The notes under the pieces are model-generated. The model was not told where the DNA came from and ran no database searches. It saw nothing but the letters and a program-made list of their open reading frames with translations. A program made the translations under genes and the position numbers. From Planctomycetaceae bacterium (GTDB lineage Bacteria; Planctomycetota; Phycisphaerae; UBA1845; UTPLA1), in assembly GCA_006969385.1 (NCBI GenBank), contig CP030884.1, positions 3,874,249 through 3,938,248 of the forward strand: a stretch of DNA of 64,000 bases, written 5' to 3'. Below are positions 25,526 through 34,042 of the stretch, in pieces (the first letter of the stretch is position 1; each line of letters starts with the position of its first letter).

Positions 25526-26350
25526 TTAGGCAAGGCCGTGTGGTTTGCCGTTGGCCGACGCTTCTTTGCGAAAAAGGTCCTTGGGCACGAAATCGGTGAC
25601 GGTCGGCTTCGCCTTTTCAGAGGACCGAGCGCGGCGCTTTTCGCGCAGGGCGCGGACATGGGCCGATAGCTCGATTTCAGGTTTTTCACTCAGCGCTTGC
25701 TCGGCTGAAATTCGCTCGGCGATGAGCTGATCGGTGAGTCCGGCGACGAGTTCGTCCACTGTCGCGAGAATGGCACCCTTGGCTTCCATCTGGCGGAAGG
25801 CGTGTTCGCCGTCGGTGGGTGACCAGAAACCGCTGGCATCGCGAGCGACGACCACGCGGAAATTGCGTGCCAACAGGCCCAGCGTGAGCGACTTCACCGA
25901 GTGGGTCGCCGCCACGCCGCTGATGATCCAGTAGTGGGGTCGTTGGGCGTTGATCAGGCGATCGGCTTTGGGGTTCGACAAAAAGTCGGCATCGCGCTTG
26001 GTGAAAATGATTTGCTGATAACGTCGAAAGGAGTCGGCCGGCAGGTCGAAGGTGTTATCGCCTTGCACCAACACGCGGCGCGGCATCAACGTGCAGGGTA
26101 CTTTTTGTTGACCGCGGCTGCGATCGATACAGTGGGGCGGCAAACCTCTTTGAAACTCGGACGCACGATGGGCTTCCAAACTGGAGATAACGGGGACGGC
26201 GTGGGTGCGGGCCCACTGCATCAATGATTGAATCGCCGGCAACATGGTCGCGCGATTGGAGACCGGAAAGGCTCCGTTCGGCAACAGAAAATCTGCCTGC
26301 GTATTGAGATCAACGATTACCCGTTTCAGCGATTCCCGCCGGTCGGACAT
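25526..26350 (-). CDS. Isochorismatase-fold protein lacking the catalytic Cys
   Basis: A 274-residue protein, started at ATG 26350 (MSDRRESLKRVIVDLNTQAD). The fold is that of isochorismatase/nicotinamidase-like hydrolases: DLNTQADFL with the catalytic Asp, IIFTKRDADFLSN with the Lys, and YWIISGVAATHSVKSLTLGL where the cis-peptide loop and catalytic Cys normally lie (GVATDVCV). Here Ser replaces Cys, so ordinary hydrolase chemistry may be lost. About 70 residues of basic, helical tail (EIELSAHVRALREKRRARSS) follow the domain. Confidence 0.78.
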   Translation of the reverse strand: MSDRRESLKRVIVDLNTQADFLLPNGAFPVSNRATMLPAIQSLMQWARTHAVPVISSLEAHRASEFQRGLPPHCIDRSRGQQKVPCTLMPRRVLVQGDNTFDLPADSFRRYQQIIFTKRDADFLSNPKADRLINAQRPHYWIISGVAATHSVKSLTLGLLARNFRVVVARDASGFWSPTDGEHAFRQMEAKGAILATVDELVAGLTDQLIAERISAEQALSEKPEIELSAHVRALREKRRARSSEKAKPTVTDFVPKDLFRKEASANGKPHGLA

Positions 26351-26809
26351 TGCTATTCCCCGTCGTTTGCGCACGTCAATTTTTCAGAGGCCGACAAACG
26401 GCGCCCGGCAAGAATTCACAAGGCACAGCAGTCCGCACAGCCCGCTAACGAGGCCACGCGGCAGCGTTTGTCTGAAGATAACTCCCCCAATGCGTGCAGG
26501 CGTTTTCACACCTGCTGACAATGGTATGCCAGCGGATGTGTCCTGACGAGTGTGATTTGCGCGAATTTTGCGCTGCTGCCGCAAAGGAAAGGATGCCGGC
26601 CTGCATTCTCGGTGGTGAGACGTAACGGCCTATAAACAATAAGCTTGGGTTACTACGGCGATCTAAAAGTGCTAGTTCCTATGGATGCTACGGGTCCGAA
26701 ATAAAGATTTCTGAGGTTGGCTTGCTAACGGCTATGATTTTAATGAGTCCCATTTATTGGGCGACGGTTATCTTGCGGCAGGGTCATATACGATAATAAT
26801 GTCGGGTAA
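26351..26809. other. Intergenic gap, 459 bp, no gene seen
   Basis: This gap separates the divergent isochorismatase-like gene and the small lipoprotein gene. Reading frames in it are low quality and overlap on both strands. I see no clear hairpin, repeat or RNA gene; it presumably holds the two promoters. Confidence 0.5.
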
Positions 26810-27145
26810 ATGATCGAAGCGACGCACTCCACAATTCGGCTAAGTCGTTTAGGCGGCGGCAATAAGCGACGCCGACCGGTTGCCGGTCTCGTCGTACTAA
26901 TCGGCTGCCTGACCGTCGGGATGACCGGGTGTAACCGTAGCGATTGGAATTGGGATCTGGACTGGTGGCGCGCTCAGGATCGGCGCGTGGAGCCGGCAGA
27001 TCGGCAGACAGCCGATTCGCAACCGAACGAAACGAACACGGCGACCGTGTCGCGCTCCTCCAAGCCAACATCCCCGACCGGCGAGCCCGTCTCAAACGAC
27101 GGGCGCGGCGGCGACGGCAGCGGTCGTTCCGGAACCGGCAGTTGA
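26810..27145 (+). CDS. Small basic lipoprotein, unknown function
   Basis: A 111-residue protein. After a basic N-terminus (GGGNKRRRPVAG) comes a hydrophobic stretch (LVVLIGCLTVGM) and a lipobox-like TGC (about 41). The mature part is short: WNWDLDWWRAQDRR, then a Ser/Thr/Gly-rich disordered tail. It overlaps the convergent 27092-27283 gene by 54 bp. No family recognised; moderately likely to be real. Confidence 0.5.
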   Translation: MIEATHSTIRLSRLGGGNKRRRPVAGLVVLIGCLTVGMTGCNRSDWNWDLDWWRAQDRRVEPADRQTADSQPNETNTATVSRSSKPTSPTGEPVSNDGRGGDGSGRSGTGS

Positions 27146-27283
27146 CCACATGGCGGACACATTGATCGCGCTGAGTTGATCGAGATAGTCGCGCAGCTCA
27201 CGCTCCGAAAAACCTTCCAAAAACTCCCGCCGTGCCGACCGATTGAGTTTCATAATTTGCTCGATAAGTTCGCGCTTATTCAT
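27092..27283 (-). CDS. Small conserved-type helical protein
   Basis: A 63-residue protein started at ATG 27283, with AGGAG 11 nt upstream. The N-terminal 45 residues are amphipathic helices (NKRELIEQIMKLNRSARREF; FSERELRDYLDQL), a pattern I associate with small planctomycete proteins of unknown role. The tail is Ala/Thr/Gly-rich. Its 3' end overlaps the convergent lipoprotein gene. Confidence 0.55.
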   Translation of the reverse strand: MNKRELIEQIMKLNRSARREFLEGFSERELRDYLDQLSAINVSAMWSTAGSGTTAAVAAAPVV

Positions 27284-27607
27284 CCGCGTACATCTCCTGC
27301 GCAACCGGCGAGATTTTGCTGGGACATATCGTGTGGGTCCGGCGTTGACGACGCCGCAATGTGCTATCGGCGAGGGAACAAGCGGTACTTAAGGATGAAC
27401 TTCTCGCGTAAAAAGGAGCTTTGATACCTGCGGACCTGCCGCTTGGTTGGCAGCGCAAAAGTTGAACGCGCGACCGCTCGTTGGCAGCGTCGAGCGCGTG
27501 GGTCGCGGCTGCTGGCTGCGCGAGGGCGGCGAATGCTGCCGATGATAAACGGCGTTTGGTCTTTGTTGCGGCGGCGTCTATTATGAATCAAACGAAAGGC
27601 TGCGGCT

Positions 27608-28393
27608 TTGGCACAGAATGAGCAATATCTAATCGACGTCGAGGACACGGATGTCAGCGACGACGTCTCCGCCGAAAATCGAGCGGCCGTCGTCGGAATG
27701 CCAACGGCGGAAGCGCGCGGCACCGGCCCCCGGCATGCGGTCAAAGATCGCGCGGCGCGGCAGTTCGATAAATGGGCCCATTCCTACGATCGTTCGATCG
27801 TGCAGCACTTGCTTTTTCAACCGTCCTATCAGTTGTTTTTGGAAGAGCTATACCGTTGGCGCAAGGACATCGCCGAGCCGTTCGATCTGTTGGATATCGG
27901 ATGCGGCACGGGCACCTGGACGGCGATGGTCGCCGGCAGCGAAATGAACTCGCGCTTGGTGATGGGGCTCGATTACGCCTGGAGCATGTGCAAGGTGGCG
28001 CATGCCAAGGCCGAGACCATCGGCGCAGGGGCACCCGAGTTTTTGCAGGGCGACTCGGAACATCTGCCGTTTGCCGATCAATCGTTTGACGCGGTGACGT
28101 GCAGCAACTCGTTACACCATTACCCGCATCAGCAGGAAACCATCCACGAGATGTATCGCGTGCTGCGCCCCGGCGGTCGGCTGATGCTGATCGACGGTTT
28201 TCGCGATAACGCCATCGGCTGGACGCTGTTCGACGTCTTTATCACCAAGGCCGAGAGCACGCCCGAAGCCAAGGTTTACCACGTGCCGTGGACCGAAATG
28301 CGCGAGATGTTTGAAAAGGCCGGCTTCCGCAAGGTCACCCAACGTAAGCAGGGCATTTGGGTCCCGATCATGATTACGATTGGGGTGGTGTAG
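27608..28393 (+). CDS. Class I SAM-dependent methyltransferase (UbiE-like)
   Basis: A 261-residue protein; TTG 27608 is the likely start, with AAAGG about 9 nt upstream. A disordered acidic N-terminus leads into RQFDKWAHSYDRSIVQHLLF. The SAM site is LLDIGCGTGTWTAMV, followed by VMGLDYAWSMCKVAHAKA, the motif LPFADQSFDAVTCSNSLHH and the post-motif VLRPGGRLMLIDGF. It resembles UbiE/MenG-type methyltransferases in layout. The substrate is unknown; no quinone genes are nearby. Confidence 0.82.
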   Translation: MAQNEQYLIDVEDTDVSDDVSAENRAAVVGMPTAEARGTGPRHAVKDRAARQFDKWAHSYDRSIVQHLLFQPSYQLFLEELYRWRKDIAEPFDLLDIGCGTGTWTAMVAGSEMNSRLVMGLDYAWSMCKVAHAKAETIGAGAPEFLQGDSEHLPFADQSFDAVTCSNSLHHYPHQQETIHEMYRVLRPGGRLMLIDGFRDNAIGWTLFDVFITKAESTPEAKVYHVPWTEMREMFEKAGFRKVTQRKQGIWVPIMITIGVV

Positions 28394-28597
28394 TTACGAC
28401 GACTTAAGAATTCGTCATTTTCTGAATGGTCCTTTTTTTCGCCGAACCGTCATCTTACGGTATTACCTGCGCGGTTCTTCTTCCTTGCCGACTGCAAGAC
28501 TTGATTCGCGCCCGCTAGACTTGTCGACGCATCGAAAAGGCTTGCGGATGCGTTTATTTGTCTGTTGTCCGGCGTCGGTCATTCCTACTCTGCAAAT

Positions 28598-28817
28598 ACG
28601 CCGAAGGCGTTACAGCCATCAGCCCAGGGTTGCCGCGCTAGCGGCTACCCTGGGTAGTAGCGTTGAATTTAGGGTGCATTCAACTCTGAAAGAGTTGCGC
28701 CACCGCGGGCCGGAATCGGACGCAACCCCGGTGGGGTTGAACAGCATGAGGTAATATCTACCCAGGGTAGCCGCAGTAGCGGCAACCCTGGGCTAGTGGT
28801 CGCAACGCCTTCAGCGT
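28598..28817. repeat. Dispersed multi-hairpin element, copy B
   Basis: Six hairpins in the 537-bp gap after the methyltransferase: ACGCC-GAA-GGCGT (28598-28610), CCCAGGG...CCCTGGG (28623-28654), CAACTC-TGAAA-GAGTTG (28681-28697), CAACCCC-GGT-GGGGTTG (28723-28739), CCCAGGG...CCCTGGG (28761-28792) and ACGC-CTTCA-GCGT (28805-28817). Order and spacing match the copies at 6555 and 35438. Confidence 0.85.
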
Positions 28818-28930
28818 AGAAACCGCGCCCTAATCGCTCGCCAAACATGTTTGGTGCGGAATTTTCTCGCGATTGCCGGTCCAAATTGGTAGGATAGACG
28901 TCTTCGTTATATGCTCTGCCGTCAAGAAAA

Positions 28931-30244
28931 ATGTCACTCGCCGCCGGACTTGATGCTATGACCTCGCACGCCATCAAGAACGATACGCCGAGTTCAACCG
29001 GCAATGGTTCGCAAACCGACGATCTGCGGGCCGTGCTGGAAGTCTCGCGCAAACTTGCCGCCACCACCGAGCTGCCGCCGCTGCTCGAGATGGTCGAATC
29101 GGCCGCGCGCTCCGTTTTGTGTTGCGATCGGGCCACCGTCTTTCTCTTTGATGCGACTGCCAACGAGTTGTATAGCCAGGTTGCGACCGGCGTGCAGGAG
29201 ATTCGCTTTCCGGCCACGCACGGCATCGCCGGTGAGGCGGTGCGCACGGGCGATGTCATCATCGTGCCCGACGCCTATGCCGATGCGCGCTTCAATCCTG
29301 AGATTGATAAGAAAACGGGCTACCGTACGCGCAACATGATCACCATTCCGATGCTGGGCATCGATGGCGAGGTCGTGGGCGTGTTGCAGATGCTCAACAA
29401 GTTTGACGGCGAATTTGACGACTGGGATAAGGAACTGGCGCGCACGTTCGGCGCGCAGGTCGGCGTGGCGTTGCAGCGTCAGTTGCTCTTGGAGCATTAC
29501 GCCGAGAAGCAAAAGCTGCAGCACGACCTGAGTGTGGCGCGCGATATCCAGCAAGGCTTGATCCCCAAAGAGGGCGCCAGCGCCGAAGGATTCGAGATTG
29601 CCGGTTGGAATCGACCTGCCGATGAAACCGGCGGCGATTGTTACGACTATTCGGAAAACGATGATGGCTCGTTGGCGATCACGATTGCCGACGCGACGGG
29701 CCACGGCATCGGCCCGGCGCTGATGATCGCGGAATGTCGGGCGCTGTTCCGCGCGGCGTCGTCGATTACGCGCGATGTGAAAGAGATCACGACCAAAGTG
29801 AATGATCTTTTGTGCGACGATTTGCCGGACGACCGTTTTGTGACGGCGTTTTTCGGCATCGTCTGCCCGAAAACAAAATCGATCACCTACCTAAGCGCGG
29901 GCCATGGGCCGATCATTTTGTATCGCAAGGCGACCGACACGATTGAAGAGTTGCCCGCCAACGGATTCCCGCTTGGCATCATGCCCGACGCCCCGTGGCC
30001 GGAGCCCGATGTGTTTGAGATGCAGCCGGGTGATATGTTGGTCGTCGTGACCGACGGCTTCTTCGAATGGAAAAACGCCCAACGCGAACAATACGGCACG
30101 CATCGTTTGTGCGAGGCGATTCGCCGGGCGCGTCATCTACCGTGTAGCGAATTGATCGAGACGCTGCATCGCCAAGTGCGCGAGTTTGTCGGTGATATGG
30201 TGCAGGATGATGATCTGACGGCGCTGGTGGTGAAGAAGTTGTAG
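28931..30244 (+). CDS. GAF domain + SpoIIE/RsbU-type PP2C phosphatase
   Basis: A 437-residue protein. Residues about 30-190 form a GAF sensor (DRATVFLFDATANELYSQVA; GIAGEAVRTGDVIIVPDAYA; VVGVLQMLNK). A short coiled-coil (EKQKLQHDLSVARDIQQGL) links it to a PP2C/SpoIIE phosphatase (about 220-437), with metal-binding Asp in ETGGDCYDYS, ADATGHGIGPALMIA, VTDGFFEW and DDDLTALVVKK. It should dephosphorylate an RsbV-like STAS protein in response to a ligand or redox signal; the STAS protein at 20300-20641 is a candidate partner. Confidence 0.88.
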   Translation: MSLAAGLDAMTSHAIKNDTPSSTGNGSQTDDLRAVLEVSRKLAATTELPPLLEMVESAARSVLCCDRATVFLFDATANELYSQVATGVQEIRFPATHGIAGEAVRTGDVIIVPDAYADARFNPEIDKKTGYRTRNMITIPMLGIDGEVVGVLQMLNKFDGEFDDWDKELARTFGAQVGVALQRQLLLEHYAEKQKLQHDLSVARDIQQGLIPKEGASAEGFEIAGWNRPADETGGDCYDYSENDDGSLAITIADATGHGIGPALMIAECRALFRAASSITRDVKEITTKVNDLLCDDLPDDRFVTAFFGIVCPKTKSITYLSAGHGPIILYRKATDTIEELPANGFPLGIMPDAPWPEPDVFEMQPGDMLVVVTDGFFEWKNAQREQYGTHRLCEAIRRARHLPCSELIETLHRQVREFVGDMVQDDDLTALVVKKL

Positions 30245-30257
30245 ATCGACGTCAGTG

Positions 30258-30284
30258 CCGTAGGGTCCGCATCGCGGACCAATT
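30258..30284 (+). repeat. 27-bp repeat, left copy of inverted pair
   Basis: This 27-mer contains the hairpin GGTCCGC-ATC-GCGGACC. It is the exact reverse complement of 30827-30853, and the two bracket the 30301-30789 gene. A related third unit lies at 30888-30915. Confidence 0.85.
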
Positions 30285-30300
30285 TTGCTTTGAATCAACT

Positions 30301-30789
30301 ATGACTCGCGAGAAAATCGTTCGAACATACGCGATTTGTGTTTTATCGTTGGTTGGCTTGGGCGCGATCGGTAGTGCCGGATATCTCTACTTTCAATTCC
30401 GCGTGGACGATCAGATTCGCAACTGCAACGAAAGATTGCGAACCCTTTACGACGTGGCGCTGAAAGCGGATCGAACATTGATTCAATCTAAAGCTGGGCT
30501 GCTCGCGGCGAACAATAATCATTCAATCGACTGTTCAGGTTGCGGGCGCGCTTTCGAATACAGACCAATCGCTGGCAAGGTCAATTTGGATGGCGAATCT
30601 GTCGATGGCGTCATCATGTATCGGATGATCGCATGGTGCCCCGAGCCATGCCATACGAATGGCCGTGTCGTTCTCTTTGAAAACGGTAATCATGATTTGT
30701 TGCCGGAAGCGTATTTTCAGGAGTGCGTAGAGCGATCTCATTACGGTGAATTGCGCCGCGATGCGGCCGATGGTGGGGCGGCCTATTGA
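30301..30789 (+). CDS. Membrane-anchored hypothetical protein
   Basis: A 162-residue protein. Residues 10-32 form one membrane anchor (YAICVLSLVGLGAIGSAGYL), and the rest should lie outside the cytoplasm. The soluble part has a possible metal or disulfide site (CSGCGRAFEY, later AWCPEPCHTNGR), VVLFENGNHDLLPEAYF and a charged tail. The pseudopilin-like layout, a short basic start and one helix followed by a small globular domain, is suggestive, but the usual prepilin cleavage motif is absent. It is bracketed by a perfect 27-bp inverted repeat. No family recognised. Confidence 0.6.
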   Translation: MTREKIVRTYAICVLSLVGLGAIGSAGYLYFQFRVDDQIRNCNERLRTLYDVALKADRTLIQSKAGLLAANNNHSIDCSGCGRAFEYRPIAGKVNLDGESVDGVIMYRMIAWCPEPCHTNGRVVLFENGNHDLLPEAYFQECVERSHYGELRRDAADGGAAY

Positions 30790-30826
30790 GCGTTGGTTTG
30801 TCGTTACAATGACCGACCGTCGCATG

Positions 30827-30915
30827 AATTGGTCCGCGATGCGGACCCTACGGGGTTCATTTAATTTATACAAATGTGTTGTTTAGGGTTGGTCCGCACA
30901 GCGGACCCTACAAGA
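30827..30915. repeat. Right copy of the 27-bp inverted pair plus a third unit
   Basis: 30827-30853 is the exact reverse complement of 30258-30284. A further unit, GGTCCGC-ACA-GCGGACC with the same CCTAC extension, lies near 30891-30913. Each unit is a hairpin with a 7-bp stem. They lie between the convergent genes ending at 30789 and 30926. Confidence 0.8.
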
Positions 30916-30925
30916 GAATGACGCG

Positions 30926-31381
30926 CTAACTCGCGTCGCCAGCCACCGCTCCATCCAACAAAAAATACGTCACCGTCGCCGCGGCGACGGTGCGGCGATT
31001 GGTGTCGTAAATGCGCACGTCGACGGGGCAGAGCGTGCGACCGAATTTGATGACGCGCGCTTCGACGATGGCGTCGGTGAAGCACGCGGCTAAATATCGA
31101 ATGTGCAAGTCCGATGTCGTCAGGTGTTTGTCGGCGCCGATGCCGCCCCAGATGGCGAGACAGGCCACGCTATCCGCCGCCGTTGCGAGCAGCCCGCCGT
31201 GATACGCACCGTACGCGCCGACGAAGCGCTTATCGAGCGGCACGATGGTTTGGCAATAACCGTGGGCCAACTCGCGCACGTCGAAGCGTAGATTTTGCAC
31301 GACGGGGATGGGGGCGATGCGTTGCAGGATGGCGTCGCGCTCGGCGGCGCTGATGGGCGCGGGCGGGTCATGGGGTAGCAA
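30926..31381 (-). CDS. PaaI-type hotdog thioesterase
   Basis: A 151-residue protein. I favour TTG 31381, with AAGGA about 8 nt upstream, over ATG 31438, which would overlap the previous gene by 71 bp. The hotdog fold shows VVQNLRFDVRELAHGYC, the active-site region YGAYHGGLLATAADSVA (HGG followed by an acidic residue three turns on), LHIRYLAACFTDAIVEARVI and a final strand VAAATVTYFLL. Such enzymes hydrolyse acyl- or aryl-CoA thioesters in the cytosol. It overlaps the 3' end of the upstream kinase gene by 14 bp. Confidence 0.8.
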   Translation of the reverse strand: MLPHDPPAPISAAERDAILQRIAPIPVVQNLRFDVRELAHGYCQTIVPLDKRFVGAYGAYHGGLLATAADSVACLAIWGGIGADKHLTTSDLHIRYLAACFTDAIVEARVIKFGRTLCPVDVRIYDTNRRTVAAATVTYFLLDGAVAGDAS

Positions 31382-32456
31382 GGTCTTCGTCCTTATCGAG
31401 CTTGGGTTCGGGGTGAATGGCCGTTTCGATGTCGGCACCGCTGAGGTGTTCGCCGATCCAACGGGCCTTGCGCCCGACGACGGCGAGAAAGTTGGTGCCG
31501 TCCAATCCGGCGATGGTGCCCGAGCGCATGATGGGTCGCAGCGCCTGCGCGATGATGGCTTCGATCATGAGGTGCGGAATCGCGTTGAGTTCGGCCTTGG
31601 TCAGCACGATCACCTGCTCGTAGCCTTTGAGGAACGCGATTAACCGATCCATGTCGACTTCGTTTTGCCAGGTGGTCAGATCGCGACCGCCGGTGATCAT
31701 CGAAAACTGCAAGCAGCCGTTGGCCACATCCATTACGCGCGGGCGAATGCGCGCCGAATCGAAGTCGAGCACGGCGCATACGTCGCTGCCTTCGAAGATC
31801 AGGTTGCCGGGGTGCCAGTCGGAATGCACGATCTGTCGCTGCCAGTGTGAGACGCCGATCTCTTCGGCGGCGGCGGCGGCGGCACGGTATTGCGCCTCGG
31901 CGCGGCTGAGGATTTGCGGCGTTTTTTCAAACGCGGAGGCGTCCGGCGGTTTGTCTTTTAGCAGCAGCCGGCGAATCGTGGTGATCGCTTCGTGCACCAT
32001 CTCGGAATTGTGATAGTGGCCGGGCGGCGGATCCCAGGGGGATTCAAACTCGGCGACCAACTTGTGATAGAGGCCGAGTGTGCGACCCGCACTGAAGGTG
32101 GCGTCGATGCTTTGGTCGTAGCGATTGCCGCGAATGAATTCGTAGACTTCGTAGATGCTGTCTTCGTAGGTCAACATCGACAGGCCGTCGTCCGTGGTGG
32201 ACATCAGCCGCGGCAATGGGAAGTGATGCTTCAGCAAGTGGATTTGTAGCGAGTGGGCAAAGGCGACGCGCACGGGGTCGTCGCGCTCGGGCCGGCGCTT
32301 GAGCAGAAACTTGCCGCGGTCGGTCCGAATCACGGCCTTGGGCGATTCGTGCGAACCGCGCTCGAACGCGCGGACTTCCGTCACCGTGCCAATGTCGTAA
32401 TGACCGAGCACCTGATCGACTTCGCGTCGCAAAAGTGTGGAGCGTTTGCCTCCCAT
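31368..32456 (-). CDS. APH-family phosphotransferase (homoserine kinase II-like)
   Basis: A 362-residue protein started at ATG 32456 (MGGKRSTLLRREVDQVLGHY). The long upstream extension of the frame overlaps the start region of the divergent mtnP gene and looks non-coding. The kinase fold has a Lys in KFLLKRRPE, the Brenner motif HSDWHPGNLIF and the metal-binding VLDFDSARI. This is the pattern of aminoglycoside/choline/homoserine-type kinases and related spore-coat proteins. The substrate is not predictable. It is followed by an overlapping thioesterase gene. Confidence 0.82.
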   Translation of the reverse strand: MGGKRSTLLRREVDQVLGHYDIGTVTEVRAFERGSHESPKAVIRTDRGKFLLKRRPERDDPVRVAFAHSLQIHLLKHHFPLPRLMSTTDDGLSMLTYEDSIYEVYEFIRGNRYDQSIDATFSAGRTLGLYHKLVAEFESPWDPPPGHYHNSEMVHEAITTIRRLLLKDKPPDASAFEKTPQILSRAEAQYRAAAAAAEEIGVSHWQRQIVHSDWHPGNLIFEGSDVCAVLDFDSARIRPRVMDVANGCLQFSMITGGRDLTTWQNEVDMDRLIAFLKGYEQVIVLTKAELNAIPHLMIEAIIAQALRPIMRSGTIAGLDGTNFLAVVGRKARWIGEHLSGADIETAIHPEPKLDKDEDLATP

Positions 32457-32567
32457 CGTGATTATTGTATCGTGCCAGCCGAGCAGGGCGAAAACGGCGG
32501 CGGTCGTTGGCGCCAATTGATTAAAATTGCACGAGACGATCCTCCTTGACGACGGGAGCTTTTTCAC

Positions 32568-33461
32568 ATGTCCGAACACTTTATTGGTCTGATCGGCGGC
32601 ACCGGTTTGGGTCACGCGTTGGCCGACCGACTGGAAGGGGATGCCGTTGCCGTCGAGACGCCGTTCGGCGCGCCGAGCGCGCCGATATTGGTGGGCGCGC
32701 TCGACGGCGTGAGGATCGCATTCCTTCCGCGCCACGGTAAGGACCATTCCTATCCGCCGTCGGCGGTGCCGTATCGGGCGAATATCTTTGCATTAAAGAA
32801 GCTGGGCGTGACGCACATCATCGCGAGCGGCGCGACGGGTTCGCTGCGCGAAGAAATACGCCCCGGCGATTTGGTGATTCCCGATCAGGTGATCGATAAG
32901 ACGTATCGGCGGCGCTCGTCGTTTTTCGATGAGGCCGGCGCCGCGGTGCATGTCGAGTTTCACGCGCCGTTTTGCCCGCACCTGCGCAGCTTGTTATTGA
33001 ACGCGGGCAAGGCAGTCGAGGGCACGCCGCCGACGGATGGCGGAACGTACGTATGTATGGAAGGGCCGGCGTTTTCGACAGAGGCCGAGTCGCGCATGCA
33101 TCGCGCGTGGGGCGGCGATTTGATCGGCATGACGTGCATGCCCGAGGCGAAGCTAGCGCGCGAAGCCGAAATGTGTTTCGGGTTGGTGGCCTTGCCGACG
33201 GATTACGATTGTTGGCGACCGCACCCGGAAGGTATGGACGCACGCGAGTTGCTTAAGGAAATCATGGGCAATTTGGAGGAAGCGACGCGCCGCAGCGTGG
33301 CGCTGATCGAGGCGGCGCTGAAGCAGATAACCAAGGTGCCGATGGATTGCGCCTGTCGCAAGGCGTTGGACTTGGCGGTATGGACGCGACCGGACGCGAT
33401 TACAGATTCGGTGAAGCGAAAGATGGCGCCCGTGTTGCAGCGTCGATTGAACTTGGCCTAA
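32568..33461 (+). CDS. mtnP: 5'-Methylthioadenosine phosphorylase
   Basis: A 297-residue protein. Family marks are the N-terminal phosphate loop (IGLIGGTGLG), FLPRHGKDHSYPPSAVPYRA, ASGATGSLREEIRPGDLVIP, CMEGPAFSTEAESRMH and GMTCMPEAKLAREAEMCF, then the ALPTDYDCW loop. It splits MTA with phosphate to adenine and methylthioribose-1-phosphate in methionine salvage. A CxC motif (DCACRK) near the C-terminus is also seen in several MTA/purine phosphorylases. A closely spaced pgpA gene follows (12 bp). Confidence 0.88.
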   Translation: MSEHFIGLIGGTGLGHALADRLEGDAVAVETPFGAPSAPILVGALDGVRIAFLPRHGKDHSYPPSAVPYRANIFALKKLGVTHIIASGATGSLREEIRPGDLVIPDQVIDKTYRRRSSFFDEAGAAVHVEFHAPFCPHLRSLLLNAGKAVEGTPPTDGGTYVCMEGPAFSTEAESRMHRAWGGDLIGMTCMPEAKLAREAEMCFGLVALPTDYDCWRPHPEGMDARELLKEIMGNLEEATRRSVALIEAALKQITKVPMDCACRKALDLAVWTRPDAITDSVKRKMAPVLQRRLNLA

Positions 33462-33473
33462 GGACTTTTTAAT

Positions 33474-34016
33474 GTGACGGATTCGCCACGAGCTGAAACT
33501 GACCAAGCGTATGTAGCGGGTTACGACCGATTGATCCTGTTCATCGGCTCGTTAGCGCATACCGGCTTTGTGCCGTTTGCGTCGGGCACGGTGGCGGTCG
33601 CCCTGTGGGGTGTGCCGCTGGCGATCTTGCTGCTGAAGATTTGGCAGGTGACGGTGCCGGTTTATGTGGCGATCTGTATTGGCCTGACGCTGTTTTCGAT
33701 TTGGGTCGCGGGCGAAGCCGACCGCGTGCTGAACGAAAAAGACAGCCGCAAAAACGTTATCGATGAAATCCCCGGCTACCTAATTGCATTGATCGGCCTG
33801 CCGGCGTCGGGGCCAATCTTAATCGTCGCGTTTTTTTTGGAACGCGTGATCGACATTGCGAAGATTTGGCCGGCTAACCTGATCGAGCGGCATTTGCCCG
33901 GTGGCTGGGGCGTGGTGTTGGATGATGTGATGGCCGGCATTTACACTGCCGCGCTACTACACGCGTTGGCGTACTTCGCGCCGACGTGGTTTAACGCGTT
34001 GGCCATGTTGGATTAA
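33474..34016 (+). CDS. pgpA: Phosphatidylglycerophosphatase A
   Basis: A 180-residue integral membrane protein with a GTG start (the ATG two bases earlier reads straight into a stop). PgpA marks: GFVPFASGTVA near the first helix, NVIDEIPGYLIALIGLP with the acidic active site, and FFLERVIDIAKIWPAN (variant of FRxFDIxKPWP), then GWGVVLDDVMAGIYTA. It removes phosphate from phosphatidylglycerophosphate in phosphatidylglycerol synthesis. Confidence 0.9.
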   Translation: MTDSPRAETDQAYVAGYDRLILFIGSLAHTGFVPFASGTVAVALWGVPLAILLLKIWQVTVPVYVAICIGLTLFSIWVAGEADRVLNEKDSRKNVIDEIPGYLIALIGLPASGPILIVAFFLERVIDIAKIWPANLIERHLPGGWGVVLDDVMAGIYTAALLHALAYFAPTWFNALAMLD

Positions 34017-34042
34017 CGCTCTCTGTTGCAATTGAAATCCAT

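Noticed and set aside
28380..28754. Plus-strand frame across repeat copy B
   Set aside because: It reads through the hairpin element; such translations of repeats are commonly mis-annotated as proteins.
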